DNA of 64,000 bases from Trebonia sp963843745 (GTDB lineage: Bacteria > Actinomycetota > Actinomycetes > Streptosporangiales > Streptosporangiaceae), in the NCBI GenBank assembly GCA_963843745.1, contig CAWJLP010000012.1, forward strand, positions 186,001-250,000. Direction: 5' to 3'. Position 1 is the stretch's first letter; every line of letters starts with the position of its first letter. The translations under genes were made by a program, and so were the position numbers. Of the stretch, positions 8,144-16,298 are shown one piece after another. The notes under the pieces were generated by a model, which did no database searches, was not told where the DNA came from, and saw only the letters and a list, made by a program, of their open reading frames with translations.

Positions 8144-9288
8144 TGGAAGCGGTCATCGTCGGAGTCGGGCTGCACCCGTTCGGCCGGTTCCCTGGCAAGT
8201 CCGCGATGGACATGGCCGCCAACGCGGTCCGGCTCGCGCTCGCCGACGCCGGCGTCGGCTGGCCTCAGGTCCAGACGGGGTTCATCGGCAGCCTCGAGGT
8301 CGCCAACCCGGACGCGATCGTCGGCCGGCTGGGGCTGACCGGGATTCCGCTGCGCGGCGTGTTCAACGGCTGCGCCACTGCGGGCAGCGCCCTGGCCATG
8401 GCCGCCCGGGCCATCGAGAACGGCGAGTGCGACGTGGCGATCGCCATCGGGATGGACAAGCACCCCCGGGGCGCGTTCGCGGCCGACCCGTCGGTCGGCG
8501 GTCTGCCCGGCTGGTACGGCCAGACGGGCCTCTACATCACCACCCATTTCTTCGGCATGAAGATCAACCGGTACATGCACGACCACGGCATCACCGACCA
8601 GACGCTGGCCCGGGTGGCGGCCAAGAACTTCCGCAACGCGTCCGGCAACGACAAGGCCTGGCGGCGCACCCCGCTGTCGGTCGAGGAGATACTCGCCTCC
8701 CCGGTACTGAACTACCCGCTCCGCCAGTACATGTACTGCGGACCGGACGAGGGCGCCGCCGCCGCGGTGCTGTGCCGCGCCGACCAGGCGCACAGGTACG
8801 CGGGGCGGCCGGTCCGAGTGCGCGCCTGCGCCCTGCGCAGCCGCCGGATCGGCGCGTTCGAGGTGCAGAGCCCATCGCTGCCTGCGGGCGAGCCCGCGCC
8901 GAGCCCCACAGTGGACGCCTCGCGGGAGGCGTATGAGATCGCCGGGATCGGGCCGCGGGACGTGGCGGTGGCGCAACTCCAGGACACCGACGCCGGGTCT
9001 GAGATCATCCACCTGGCCGAGAACGGCCTGTGCAAGGACGGCGAGCAGGAACGCATGATCGCCGACGGCGAGACCGAGATCACCGGCCGGCTGCCGGTCA
9101 ACACCGACGGCGGCCTGATCGGCAACGGCGAGCCGATCGGCGCCTCGGGCCTGCGCCAGATCCACGAGCTCGTCCTGCAGCTGCGCGGCGCCGCGGGCGC
9201 CCGGCAGGTGCCAGAGAAGCCCGCGGTCGGCTACGCGCATCTGTACGGTGCTCCCGGCGTGTCCGCGGTGACGATCCTGTCCACCTGA
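8143..9288 (+). CDS. Thiolase-like protein (lipid-transfer/Ltp type) with incomplete active site
   Basis: 381 residues from ATG 8143, overlapping the DUF35 stop by one base. Nucleophile-like Cys77 is present (NGCATAGSA), but the usual GHP histidine is replaced by Glu in GEPIGASG, and the C-terminal catalytic cysteine is absent (YGAPGVSAVTIL). Thus it probably does not act as an ordinary thiolase. Ltp-type thiolases paired with DUF35 proteins include retro-aldolases in steroid side-chain degradation (Ltp2 with ChsH2), which is a plausible model. It forms a two-gene operon with 7697-8143. Confidence 0.8.
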   Translation: MEAVIVGVGLHPFGRFPGKSAMDMAANAVRLALADAGVGWPQVQTGFIGSLEVANPDAIVGRLGLTGIPLRGVFNGCATAGSALAMAARAIENGECDVAIAIGMDKHPRGAFAADPSVGGLPGWYGQTGLYITTHFFGMKINRYMHDHGITDQTLARVAAKNFRNASGNDKAWRRTPLSVEEILASPVLNYPLRQYMYCGPDEGAAAAVLCRADQAHRYAGRPVRVRACALRSRRIGAFEVQSPSLPAGEPAPSPTVDASREAYEIAGIGPRDVAVAQLQDTDAGSEIIHLAENGLCKDGEQERMIADGETEITGRLPVNTDGGLIGNGEPIGASGLRQIHELVLQLRGAAGARQVPEKPAVGYAHLYGAPGVSAVTILST

Positions 9289-9325
9289 GACGAGGGTGGT
9301 GTTCGGGTGACCCCGGACCTGCGCC

Positions 9326-10564
9326 TTAGATGACCTTATCGCTGGCGAGCCGGTCGAGCTCGTCTGCCGTGAGATCGAACTCGGCGAGCACTTCCCGGGT
9401 GTGTTCGCCGAGCCCGGGAGCGGGCCGCCACACTTCGTAGTCCTGCCCCTCGATCACCGCGGGCTGCCCCACATAGGTGAACGACCCGGCCTGCGGGTGC
9501 TCGCCCTCGTAGAAGATCTGCCGCTGCCGCATGTGCGGGTCGTCGAGCAGCTCAGGGAGCCTGGTGGGCGCGGGCCCCATGGCGACGTCATGCTCTACGG
9601 CGACCTTCATCCACTCGTCCAGCGTGCGCGTGTGGAAGATCCGCTGCAGTTCACGCCGCAGATGCACCTCGCCGGCGGCGAAGTCGACCGGCGCCGACGC
9701 GTTCGTGCGGGCGGCGAGATCGGGTCGGCCGACCGCCTGGCAGAAGTGATCCCAGAACTTGTGCTCGATGGCGCAGAACAGGATGAACTTGTGGTCGGCG
9801 GTCTCGTAGAACTGGTACTTGGCGCTGCCCAGGTCAGACTGCCCGGGCGCCGGCATGGTTTTGCGGTCGGCTATCCGGGCGTCATTGAGCTGGTAGGTCG
9901 CGCTGATCCAGGCCGAGGCGACGCACGCGTCGGTGCCCGAGACGTCGATGAAGCAGCCCTCGCCGGTGCGGAGCTTGCGGACCAGGCCTGCCATGGTGTG
10001 GTAGGCGCCGTAGATGCCGGCGTCGGCCGTACCCTCGCCCGCGCTGCTCATGCTGCCCATCGACTGCGCGGTGGTGGCGGGCCGCGTCAGCCCGTCCTCG
10101 CCCATCTCCATCGGCGTACACGCCGCCAGCGCGTTCATCATCTGCCCGTGCGTCGGGACGTTGCCGTAGGCGCCGCCGTGGCCGAAGCCGCTGACCTGAC
10201 AGAACACGATGTCAGGCTTGCGCTTGCGCTGCTCCGCGTACCCCACTCCGAGCCGGTCGAGTGCGTCGCCGGCGTTGCCGTCAAGGAAGACGTCCGCGGT
10301 CGCCAGCAGCCGCCAGAAAATCTCCTTTCCCGCGGCCGTGCGGAGGTCCAGCGTCACGCTGCGCTTGTTCTTGTTGACCTGCACGTGGGCGGGGCTGTGG
10401 TGTGGCGTGATCTGGCCAAGGAAGTCGCGTAGGTAGTCACCCTGGAACGGGCTCTCTATCTTGATGACATCGGCCCCCAGATCGCCGAGCAGCGTCCCCA
10501 CGTGGTCGCCGTTGAACAGCGCCGCCGACTCCAGAACGCGGACGCCTTCCAGCTGCTTCAGCAC
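9326..10564 (-). CDS. CaiB/BaiF (family III) CoA transferase
   Basis: 412 residues from GTG 10564, preceded by AAGGGGG at a 6-base spacing. The opening LEGVRVLESAALFNGDHVG and GDLGADVIKIESP are the family's Rossmann-like start, and NKNKRSVTLDLRTAAGKE and DVFLDGNAGDALDRLG follow at the expected places. These enzymes move CoA between carboxylic acids. The segment where the catalytic aspartate normally sits (GDL...) is altered to TAQSMGSMSSAGEGTADAG, as in some subfamilies. It is transcribed alone, convergent with the DUF35-thiolase pair. Confidence 0.85.
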   Translation of the reverse strand: MLKQLEGVRVLESAALFNGDHVGTLLGDLGADVIKIESPFQGDYLRDFLGQITPHHSPAHVQVNKNKRSVTLDLRTAAGKEIFWRLLATADVFLDGNAGDALDRLGVGYAEQRKRKPDIVFCQVSGFGHGGAYGNVPTHGQMMNALAACTPMEMGEDGLTRPATTAQSMGSMSSAGEGTADAGIYGAYHTMAGLVRKLRTGEGCFIDVSGTDACVASAWISATYQLNDARIADRKTMPAPGQSDLGSAKYQFYETADHKFILFCAIEHKFWDHFCQAVGRPDLAARTNASAPVDFAAGEVHLRRELQRIFHTRTLDEWMKVAVEHDVAMGPAPTRLPELLDDPHMRQRQIFYEGEHPQAGSFTYVGQPAVIEGQDYEVWRPAPGLGEHTREVLAEFDLTADELDRLASDKVI

Positions 10565-10836
10565 GGGCTGCCCCCTTGTCGATGGGTAGCGGACAGGAAC
10601 AAATATAAGTTAAGAAATATAAATAGGTAAGAGGATTTATCATCGGGAGGTAATGGCATGGGCGCGGCTACGCGGACCGCCGCCGCAGCAGGTCTTACCG
10701 CTCACCGGCGCGCCAGCGAGGCAAGTGGCATCTATACACACCTATACATATAATTAATTTATCTATTATGCTGGGGGTGGCAAGCGCCGCTCTGACGACA
10801 CGGGGCAGCGCGCGGCTCCAGAATTACGGGAGGATC
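10565..10836. promoter_or_regulatory. Divergent intergenic region with two AT-rich islands
   Basis: Islands at 10600-10638 (contains ATAAGTTAAG and ATAAATAGG) and 10735-10769 (contains ATATAATTAATTTATC) flank a GC-rich centre. They probably hold the promoters of the CoA transferase (leftward) and the hotdog protein (rightward). No gene is evident. Confidence 0.45.
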
Positions 10837-11763
10837 ATGGGCGGCCAGCGGGTGCCCGCGGCGATGGGCACCGCCGCGGGGGGCGAGATCGAGGCCCTGC
10901 GGCGCGGGCTCGGTCGCGACGGAGTCCCCATCCCGGCCTATGAGACCCTCGGCATCGACATGCGCAGCGTCGAGGCCGGCACCGCGGTCGTCAGGGTGCC
11001 GGCGTCGCCGTACCTGACCGGGCCGGACGGCGGCCTGCTCCCTGGCACATTCGCGGTACTAGCGGACGCCTGCTGCGGCGCCGCCATCGTGTCCGCCATG
11101 GCCGGCGGGGGAGCCACGCTGACGGCGCAGCTGCGCGTCGAGTTCATCCGGCCGCTGCAGGCCGGCCATGCCTGGATCGAGGGACGGGCCGAGGCCGACG
11201 CGGTCGACGAGGAGACGGGACTGGCCCGGGCCGAGATCGTGGACGAGACGGACCAGTTGCTCGGCGTGGCCTCGATGCGCATCATGCGGACATCCATGCA
11301 GAAGATCCCGCCAGAGAGCCTCACTCCCGCCGCACCCGGCCGGTTCGGCGGCCCAGGGAAACCGGCTGAGCGCCCGGCCGAGCGCCCGCTCGACAGCCTC
11401 GCCGGCGTGGCGAGCCGGTTCGCGGACTCCGGGCAGTCGGCGTGGCGGTTCCGCGCCCCGCTCGCCGCGGCGAACAGTTACGGGATGACGCACGGGGGAG
11501 TGCTCGGCCTGATCGCCCACGAGGTGGCCAGCGACGCGATACGGTCGGCGACCGGTCCTGGGGAGGAGTCGCTGCCGCTGGACCTGGTGCTCAACTTCTA
11601 CCGCGGAGTTCCGGTGTCGGCGGGCCACGCCGCGGCCACCGCGCGCGTGACACACCGCGGCCGCCGGTTCGTCGTGGCCGAGGGGGAAGTGGTCGGACCG
11701 GACGGTCGGCGCGCGCTGCGCCTGTCCGTCGGGGCGCAGATCCGCACCGTGCCCGGGGCCTGA
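10837..11763 (+). CDS. Tandem-hotdog PaaI-type thioesterase
   Basis: 308 residues from ATG 10837, which has GGGAGG 3 bases upstream; an in-frame ATG at 10768 would add 23 residues of low-complexity sequence. Two hotdog domains are visible: residues ~30-150 (PASPYLTGPDGGLLPGTFAVLADACCGAAI) and ~185-305 (RAPLAAANSYGMTHGGVLGLIAHEVASDAI). The double-domain form occurs in actinobacterial acyl-CoA thioesterases. The role is presumably release of CoA from an accumulating acyl-CoA. It is a monocistronic unit, followed by the SDR gene after 125 bases. Confidence 0.75.
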   Translation: MGGQRVPAAMGTAAGGEIEALRRGLGRDGVPIPAYETLGIDMRSVEAGTAVVRVPASPYLTGPDGGLLPGTFAVLADACCGAAIVSAMAGGGATLTAQLRVEFIRPLQAGHAWIEGRAEADAVDEETGLARAEIVDETDQLLGVASMRIMRTSMQKIPPESLTPAAPGRFGGPGKPAERPAERPLDSLAGVASRFADSGQSAWRFRAPLAAANSYGMTHGGVLGLIAHEVASDAIRSATGPGEESLPLDLVLNFYRGVPVSAGHAAATARVTHRGRRFVVAEGEVVGPDGRRALRLSVGAQIRTVPGA

Positions 11764-11803
11764 ACCACGCCGGCCACTGGGCGTGCAACATCACAAACAG
11801 TTG

Positions 11804-11823
11804 ACTAATTATGCTTAATCAGT
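11804..11823. promoter_or_regulatory. Imperfect 20-base dyad upstream of the SDR gene
   Basis: The segment begins ACTAATTA and ends TTAATCAGT; 16 of 20 positions match its own reverse complement. It lies in an AT-rich island 66 bases before the SDR start at 11889 and may be an operator. Confidence 0.35.
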
Positions 11824-11888
11824 GAAGATCGTGCAAGGTAGCCGCACGGAGTATCCGCACGGGCCGCGCACCGAGTGAAGGAGATCAA

Positions 11889-12803
11889 ATGGCCGAGGGA
11901 TTGTGCAGCGGACGCGTCGTGGTCGTCACCGGCGCGGGTAACGGCATCGGCCGGGCGCACGCCCTGGCGTTCGCCGCGCAGGGCGCCAAGGTCGTGGTCA
12001 ACGACCTCGGCGGTTCGCGGGATGGCACGGGATCGTCGGCCGGCCCGGCCCAGGCGGTCGCGGACGAGATCACCGCGGCCGGCGGCGAAGCGGTGGCGAA
12101 CACCGACGACATCTCCTCCTGGGCAGGCGCGGAGCAGCTGATCGGGCAGGCGGTCAACACGTTCGGCGGTCTCGACGTGGTGGTGAACAACGCGGGCATC
12201 CTGCGCGACCGGATGATCGTCACGATGACCGAGCAGGACTGGGACGCGGTCATCGCCGTGCACCTCAAGGGCACGTTCGCGGTGCTGCACCACGCCGCGG
12301 CGTACTGGCGGCAGCGGTCCAAGGAGGGACACGCCAACGACGCGCGGGTCATCAACACGACGTCGTCGTCCGGCCTGTTCGCCAATGCCGGGCAGGGCAA
12401 CTACGGCGCGGCCAAGTCCGGCATCGCCACCCTGACGATCATCGCCGCCAGGGAGCTGGATCGCTATGGTGTCACGGTCAACGCGATCGCGCCGACCGCG
12501 CTCACCCGGCTGACCGAGGATGTCCCGATGATGAGCGACGCGGCCGCCGCGACCGAACTCAGCCCTGAGGCCATCTCGCCGCTGGTGGTCTGGCTCGGCT
12601 CGGCGGAGTCCCGCCCGGTGACCGGCCGGGTGTTCGGGGTCTGGGGGAACGCGATCACCGTGATCGAGGGCTGGGTGAACGGCCCGAGCGTGTCCCGGGA
12701 CAGCCATTGGGACCCGGCCGCGCTAACCGCGGTCGTGCCGGACCTGGTGGCGAAGGCCGCGCCGAACGCGGGCATGCTCGGCACCCGCAAGCCAGTCGAC
12801 TGA
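11889..12803 (+). CDS. SDR oxidoreductase, HSD17B4-like
   Basis: 304 residues. NAD(P)-binding motif TGAGNGIG at 14-21, acidic NDLGG after strand 2, NNAG, and the Tyr172-x3-Lys176 pair (NYGAAKSG). The long loop (GSRDGTGSSAGPAQAVADEI) is characteristic of the hydroxyacyl-CoA dehydrogenase part of peroxisomal multifunctional enzyme 2-like SDRs, so it probably oxidises a 3-hydroxyacyl-CoA. GGAG precedes the ATG. The LLM gene follows 24 bases later in the same direction. Confidence 0.85.
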   Translation: MAEGLCSGRVVVVTGAGNGIGRAHALAFAAQGAKVVVNDLGGSRDGTGSSAGPAQAVADEITAAGGEAVANTDDISSWAGAEQLIGQAVNTFGGLDVVVNNAGILRDRMIVTMTEQDWDAVIAVHLKGTFAVLHHAAAYWRQRSKEGHANDARVINTTSSSGLFANAGQGNYGAAKSGIATLTIIAARELDRYGVTVNAIAPTALTRLTEDVPMMSDAAAATELSPEAISPLVVWLGSAESRPVTGRVFGVWGNAITVIEGWVNGPSVSRDSHWDPAALTAVVPDLVAKAAPNAGMLGTRKPVD

Positions 12804-12827
12804 GGCGCGGCTCGAGGAGCGGGCCAC

Positions 12828-13709
12828 ATGAACATCGGACGCGTCGGCATCTGGTCGATGGCCCTGGAGGCACAGCCGCTGTCCGTCGCTCAGGAGGCGG
12901 CGGCCGAGCTGGACGAACTCGGGTTTCCTGCCCTGTGGGTTCCGGAAGCGCTGGGTAAGGAAGTGATGAGCCATGCGGCGCTGCTGCTGGCCGCGACGCG
13001 CCGTATGGTCGTCGCCACCGGGATCGCGAACCTGTGGGCCAGGGACGCGACCGCCATGGTCAACGCGCAGCGCACCCTGACCGAAGGATTCCCCGAGCGC
13101 TTCCTGCTTGGCATCGGGGTCAGCCACACCCCGACCGTGGCCCTCCGCGGGCACACGCTGGTCAGGCCCGTCCAGGCCACCCGTGACTACCTCGCCGCGA
13201 TGGATGCCACCCGCTACTTCGGTGCCGTTCCGGCTGCCCCGCTGCGCCGGGTGCTGGCGGCTCTCGGGCCGCACATGCTCACTCTCGCCGCCGAGCTGAC
13301 GGAGGGCGCGCACACCTACACGGTCCCCGTGGAGCACACCGAGCAGGCCCGTCGGCGTCTTGGACCGGGGCCGTTGCTGATCCCCGAGCAGAAGGTCGTG
13401 CTGGTCTCCGACCCGGGTGAGGCCCGCCGGATCGCGCGCGCCACTATCGGCCGTCTGCTCCGGCTGCCGAACTACGCGGGCAATCTGCGCCGGCTGGGCT
13501 TCGCCGACGAGGATTTCGCCGACGGCGGCAGCGACCGGCTCGTCGACGCGCTCGTCGCCTGGGGGGACGTCGAAGACGTCCGCCGCCGGGTCAAGGAGCA
13601 CCTCGACGCGGGCGCCGACCACGTGGCCCTGCAGGTGCTCACCGCTGGCTCTGGCGCCGCCGCCCTGCCGCTGCGGGAGTGGCGCGAGCTTTCCGCCCTG
13701 CTCGACTGA
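12828..13709 (+). CDS. LLM-class flavin/F420-dependent oxidoreductase (TIGR03620-like)
   Basis: 293 residues of a luciferase-like TIM barrel. The opening NIGRVGIWSMALE, the ELGFPALWVPEALGKE strand and GFPERFLLGIGVSH match the TIGR03620 subgroup, which I recall as probable F420 users; the exact cofactor is not provable here. It is probably co-transcribed with the SDR at 11889. GAGG lies upstream of the ATG. The stop codon sits inside a perfect palindrome (13703-13719). Confidence 0.8.
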   Translation: MNIGRVGIWSMALEAQPLSVAQEAAAELDELGFPALWVPEALGKEVMSHAALLLAATRRMVVATGIANLWARDATAMVNAQRTLTEGFPERFLLGIGVSHTPTVALRGHTLVRPVQATRDYLAAMDATRYFGAVPAAPLRRVLAALGPHMLTLAAELTEGAHTYTVPVEHTEQARRRLGPGPLLIPEQKVVLVSDPGEARRIARATIGRLLRLPNYAGNLRRLGFADEDFADGGSDRLVDALVAWGDVEDVRRRVKEHLDAGADHVALQVLTAGSGAAALPLREWRELSALLD

Positions 13710-13719
13710 AATTCAGTCG
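13703..13719. terminator. Palindrome between convergent genes
   Basis: CGACTGAAATTCAGTCG is an exact inverted repeat with 8-base arms around one base. It contains the LLM stop codon and lies between the convergent LLM and Fe-S oxidoreductase genes. It is short and has no T tract, so terminator function is uncertain. Confidence 0.35.
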
Positions 13720-13740
13720 TCAGAACGTACCCGACCGACT

Positions 13741-15918
13741 CTAGAGGCCCGCCCCTTCCTCATTCTGGGCGGCGGCATTGGCGGTTTGCTCGCGGAGCTT
13801 GACGGACCGGACCAGGAGCTGGGCGACGTCGATGACCTCGAGTTCCGGCTTGGCCTGGCCGGCGGCCTTCTTGGCGTTGACGGCGTCGCCGAGCATGACC
13901 ATGCAGTACGGGCAGGCGGTCGTCACCGTGTCGGGGTCGAGAGCCAGGGCCTCGTCGATCCGCTCTTCGTTGATCCGCTTGCCGGTGCGCTCCTCGAGCC
14001 ACATGCGGGCGCCCCCGGCGCCGCAGCAGAAGCCGTTGCCCTTGCACCGGTGCATCTCCTCGGCCTGGGTGCCGGGCACGGCGTCGATGATGCTGCGGGG
14101 CGGGGTGTAGACCTGGTTGTGCCGTCCCAGGAAGCATGGGTCGTGATAGGTGATCTTCTCCTCGACCGCGGTGACGGGCGTCAGCTTGCCTTCTTCTACC
14201 AGGCGGGCGAGTAGCTGCGTGTGGTGGATGACCTCGTAGTTCCCGCCCAGCTGCGGGTACTCGCGGCTGATGGTGTTGAAGCAGTGCGGGCAGGACGCGA
14301 TGACCTTCTTGCCGGTCCCGGCGGCTACGCCGGCCTCGTTCAGGGTCTCTACGTTCTGCTGCGCCAGCATCTGGAACACGAACTCGTTGCCCAGGCGGCG
14401 GGCCGGATCGCCGGTGCACGCCTCCAGCGGGCCGAGCACGGCGAACTTCACGCCCGCGACGTGCAGCAGCTCGGCGATGGCCTTGGTGGCCTTCTTCGCC
14501 CGGTCTTCCAGCGCCCCGGCGCAGCCGACCCAGTACAGGTATTCCACGTCGTCGGGGATGCGGTCATCGAGCACGGGGACCTCGAAGTCCAGCTCGGTGA
14601 TCCATTCCAGGCGCTTGTCTTCGGCCATGCCCCACGGGTTACCGCGCCGCTCCAGGTTGTTGAGCATCGTGGTGGCTTCCTGCGGGAAGGCGGACTCGAC
14701 GAGGACCTGGTGGCGGCGCATCCCGTTGATGTGGTCGATGTGCTCGATGTCGACCGGGCACTCGTTCACGCACGCACCGCAGTTCGTGCACGACCAGATC
14801 ACCTCGGGATCGATCACGCCGTTCGCCTCTGCGGTCCCGATCAGGGGCCGCTCCGCCTCGGCCTTGACGGCATCGGGGAGCCTGTCGCGGGCCTCGTCGG
14901 AGTCGGCCAGCAGGTACGGCGCCTTGGCGAACGCGTGGTCGCGCAGGTCCAGGATGACCTGCTTGGGGGACAGCGGCTTGCCGGTGACCCAGGCCGGGCA
15001 CTGCGACTGGCAGCGGCCGCATTCGGTGCAGGTGCCCAGGTCGAGCAGGCCCTTCCAGGTCATGTCCTCGACCTTGCCGATGCCGAACACGTCGACATCC
15101 GGGTCGGCCTCCTCGAAGTCCAGCACCTTGCCGCCCGAGCGCATCGGCTCGAGCGGCCCCAGCGCGTTCGGGCGGCGGGAGAACATGATGTTCAGCGGGG
15201 CTAGGCCGATGTGCAGGTGCTTGGAGTAGGTGACGATCACCAGGAACGTCAGGACGACGGCGAGCTGGAGGAGGATGAAGGTCGCCTCGAGGACGCTGTT
15301 GACGCCGTAGCCGAGGGGGTGCAGGATCTGCGCGGCGATCCAGGACGCGAACGCCCAGGCGTGCGGGTAGGGGAACGTGCCGGTGTTCTGCTGCGCGCCG
15401 CGGTAGATCAGCAGCGTGACGATGACCGTCGCGATCATTGCGAGCACCACCCATGCGGCCCGGGTGTGCGAGCCGAAGAACCGCGACCGGCGGCCTTCCT
15501 TGTGCGGGTTGTTGCGCACCCGGATCACGGTGAACGTGACGATGCCGGCGAGGACGCCGAGGGCGAACAGGTCCTCGATGAACCCGATGAACGCCCAGTG
15601 CCCGATCCCCGGGATCGCGAACGTCCGGGAGAACAGGGCGCCGTAGGCCTCGATGATCGTCAGCAGCAGGACGATGAAGCCCCAGAACGTCGCGGCGTGC
15701 GCCGCGCCGGGCACCGACCATTTCAGCAGCTTCCGCTGGCCGATCACCTCGGTCAGCTGAGTCTCGGCCTCCCCGGCCGGGTGCGACCTGGCGTACGCCA
15801 CCCGCTCCGGCGCCGGCTGGCCACTGAACGCCAGCCGCTTCAGCCACCACACCCGCCGCCCCGCCACCGCGAACGCGATAACGGTCAGTCCCAGCCCGAT
15901 GATCACCCGCGCAAGCAT
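13741..15918 (-). CDS. Membrane-bound Fe-S oxidoreductase (heterodisulfide-reductase-like)
   Basis: 725 residues from ATG 15918 (AAGGGG 5 bases upstream; an ATG at 15936 lacks a ribosome site). The N-terminal ~260 residues hold several membrane helices like the nitrate-reductase gamma/cytochrome b fold. Two 4Fe-4S motifs follow: CTECGRCQSQCP (~296) and CTNCGACVNECP (~374). The C-terminal half has paired CCG motifs (CPHCFNT, GFCCGAGG, CPYCMVM), as in HdrD/GlpC. Homologues in mycobacteria are of the Rv0338c type. It likely passes electrons from a dehydrogenase, for example acyl-CoA oxidation, to the membrane quinone pool. Confidence 0.85.
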   Translation of the reverse strand: MLARVIIGLGLTVIAFAVAGRRVWWLKRLAFSGQPAPERVAYARSHPAGEAETQLTEVIGQRKLLKWSVPGAAHAATFWGFIVLLLTIIEAYGALFSRTFAIPGIGHWAFIGFIEDLFALGVLAGIVTFTVIRVRNNPHKEGRRSRFFGSHTRAAWVVLAMIATVIVTLLIYRGAQQNTGTFPYPHAWAFASWIAAQILHPLGYGVNSVLEATFILLQLAVVLTFLVIVTYSKHLHIGLAPLNIMFSRRPNALGPLEPMRSGGKVLDFEEADPDVDVFGIGKVEDMTWKGLLDLGTCTECGRCQSQCPAWVTGKPLSPKQVILDLRDHAFAKAPYLLADSDEARDRLPDAVKAEAERPLIGTAEANGVIDPEVIWSCTNCGACVNECPVDIEHIDHINGMRRHQVLVESAFPQEATTMLNNLERRGNPWGMAEDKRLEWITELDFEVPVLDDRIPDDVEYLYWVGCAGALEDRAKKATKAIAELLHVAGVKFAVLGPLEACTGDPARRLGNEFVFQMLAQQNVETLNEAGVAAGTGKKVIASCPHCFNTISREYPQLGGNYEVIHHTQLLARLVEEGKLTPVTAVEEKITYHDPCFLGRHNQVYTPPRSIIDAVPGTQAEEMHRCKGNGFCCGAGGARMWLEERTGKRINEERIDEALALDPDTVTTACPYCMVMLGDAVNAKKAAGQAKPELEVIDVAQLLVRSVKLREQTANAAAQNEEGAGL

Positions 15919-15937
15919 GAGAACCCCTTCACGCATT

Positions 15938-15962
15938 AGTGAATTAAGTACTATTAATATAC
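15938..15962. promoter_or_regulatory. 25-base AT-rich element, copy 1
   Basis: This segment begins AGTGAATTAAGT and ends TATTAATATAC, with AC between. The same 25 bases with TA in the centre occur at 41209-41233. Both lie upstream of leftward genes (start codons 15918 and 41139). It forms a partial dyad, ATTAA-N6-TTAAT. Probable operator or promoter of a shared regulator. Confidence 0.55.
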
Positions 15963-16106
15963 TACTTTATCCAGTGCCATACATAGCGCCCGAGGAAAGG
16001 AAACAGTATCCGCAAGGTAAGCAGATCTCGGCTGCTGACGTATCATAATAGCGATAGAATTCGAGTACTTACTTTTTCTTAGCGTCGCACTCAAACGAGG
16101 TAGTCC

Positions 16107-16298
16107 ATGACGCAGCCACCGCCCCCCGAGCGCGAGCCGGCCGAGGAGCCAGCCCGCGACTCCGGGGTGCCCGGCGGCGGCGCGGATGTCCCTGGCGGCG
16201 ACGTTCCCGGCGGCGGGCGGCAGGCACCCGAGCGAGATCCGTGATCTGCGGCTGGCCGGCTTCGTCAAGGACGGCCCTGGGGACACCTGCCCGCCGTA
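16107..16298 (+). pseudogene. Frameshifted 5' end of the HNH gene
   Basis: ATG 16107 has GAGG 7 bases upstream and opens a Pro/Glu/Gly-rich peptide (MTQPPPPEREPAEEPARDSG) that ends at TGA near 16242. The +1 frame then gives SEIRDLRLAGFVKDGPGDT up to a TAG at 16297, and the next +1 frame continues as AALAAVVEELSGPEQ of the long DUF222 protein. The hydrophobic and PGDTCPP pieces look like the N-terminal part of related DUF222 proteins. Two single-base shifts therefore separate the original start from the body. Confidence 0.55.

Noticed and set aside
14221..15204. Long rightward frames across the Fe-S oxidoreductase
   Set aside because: The leftward gene has all cysteine clusters and membrane segments, so the rightward frames are shadows.
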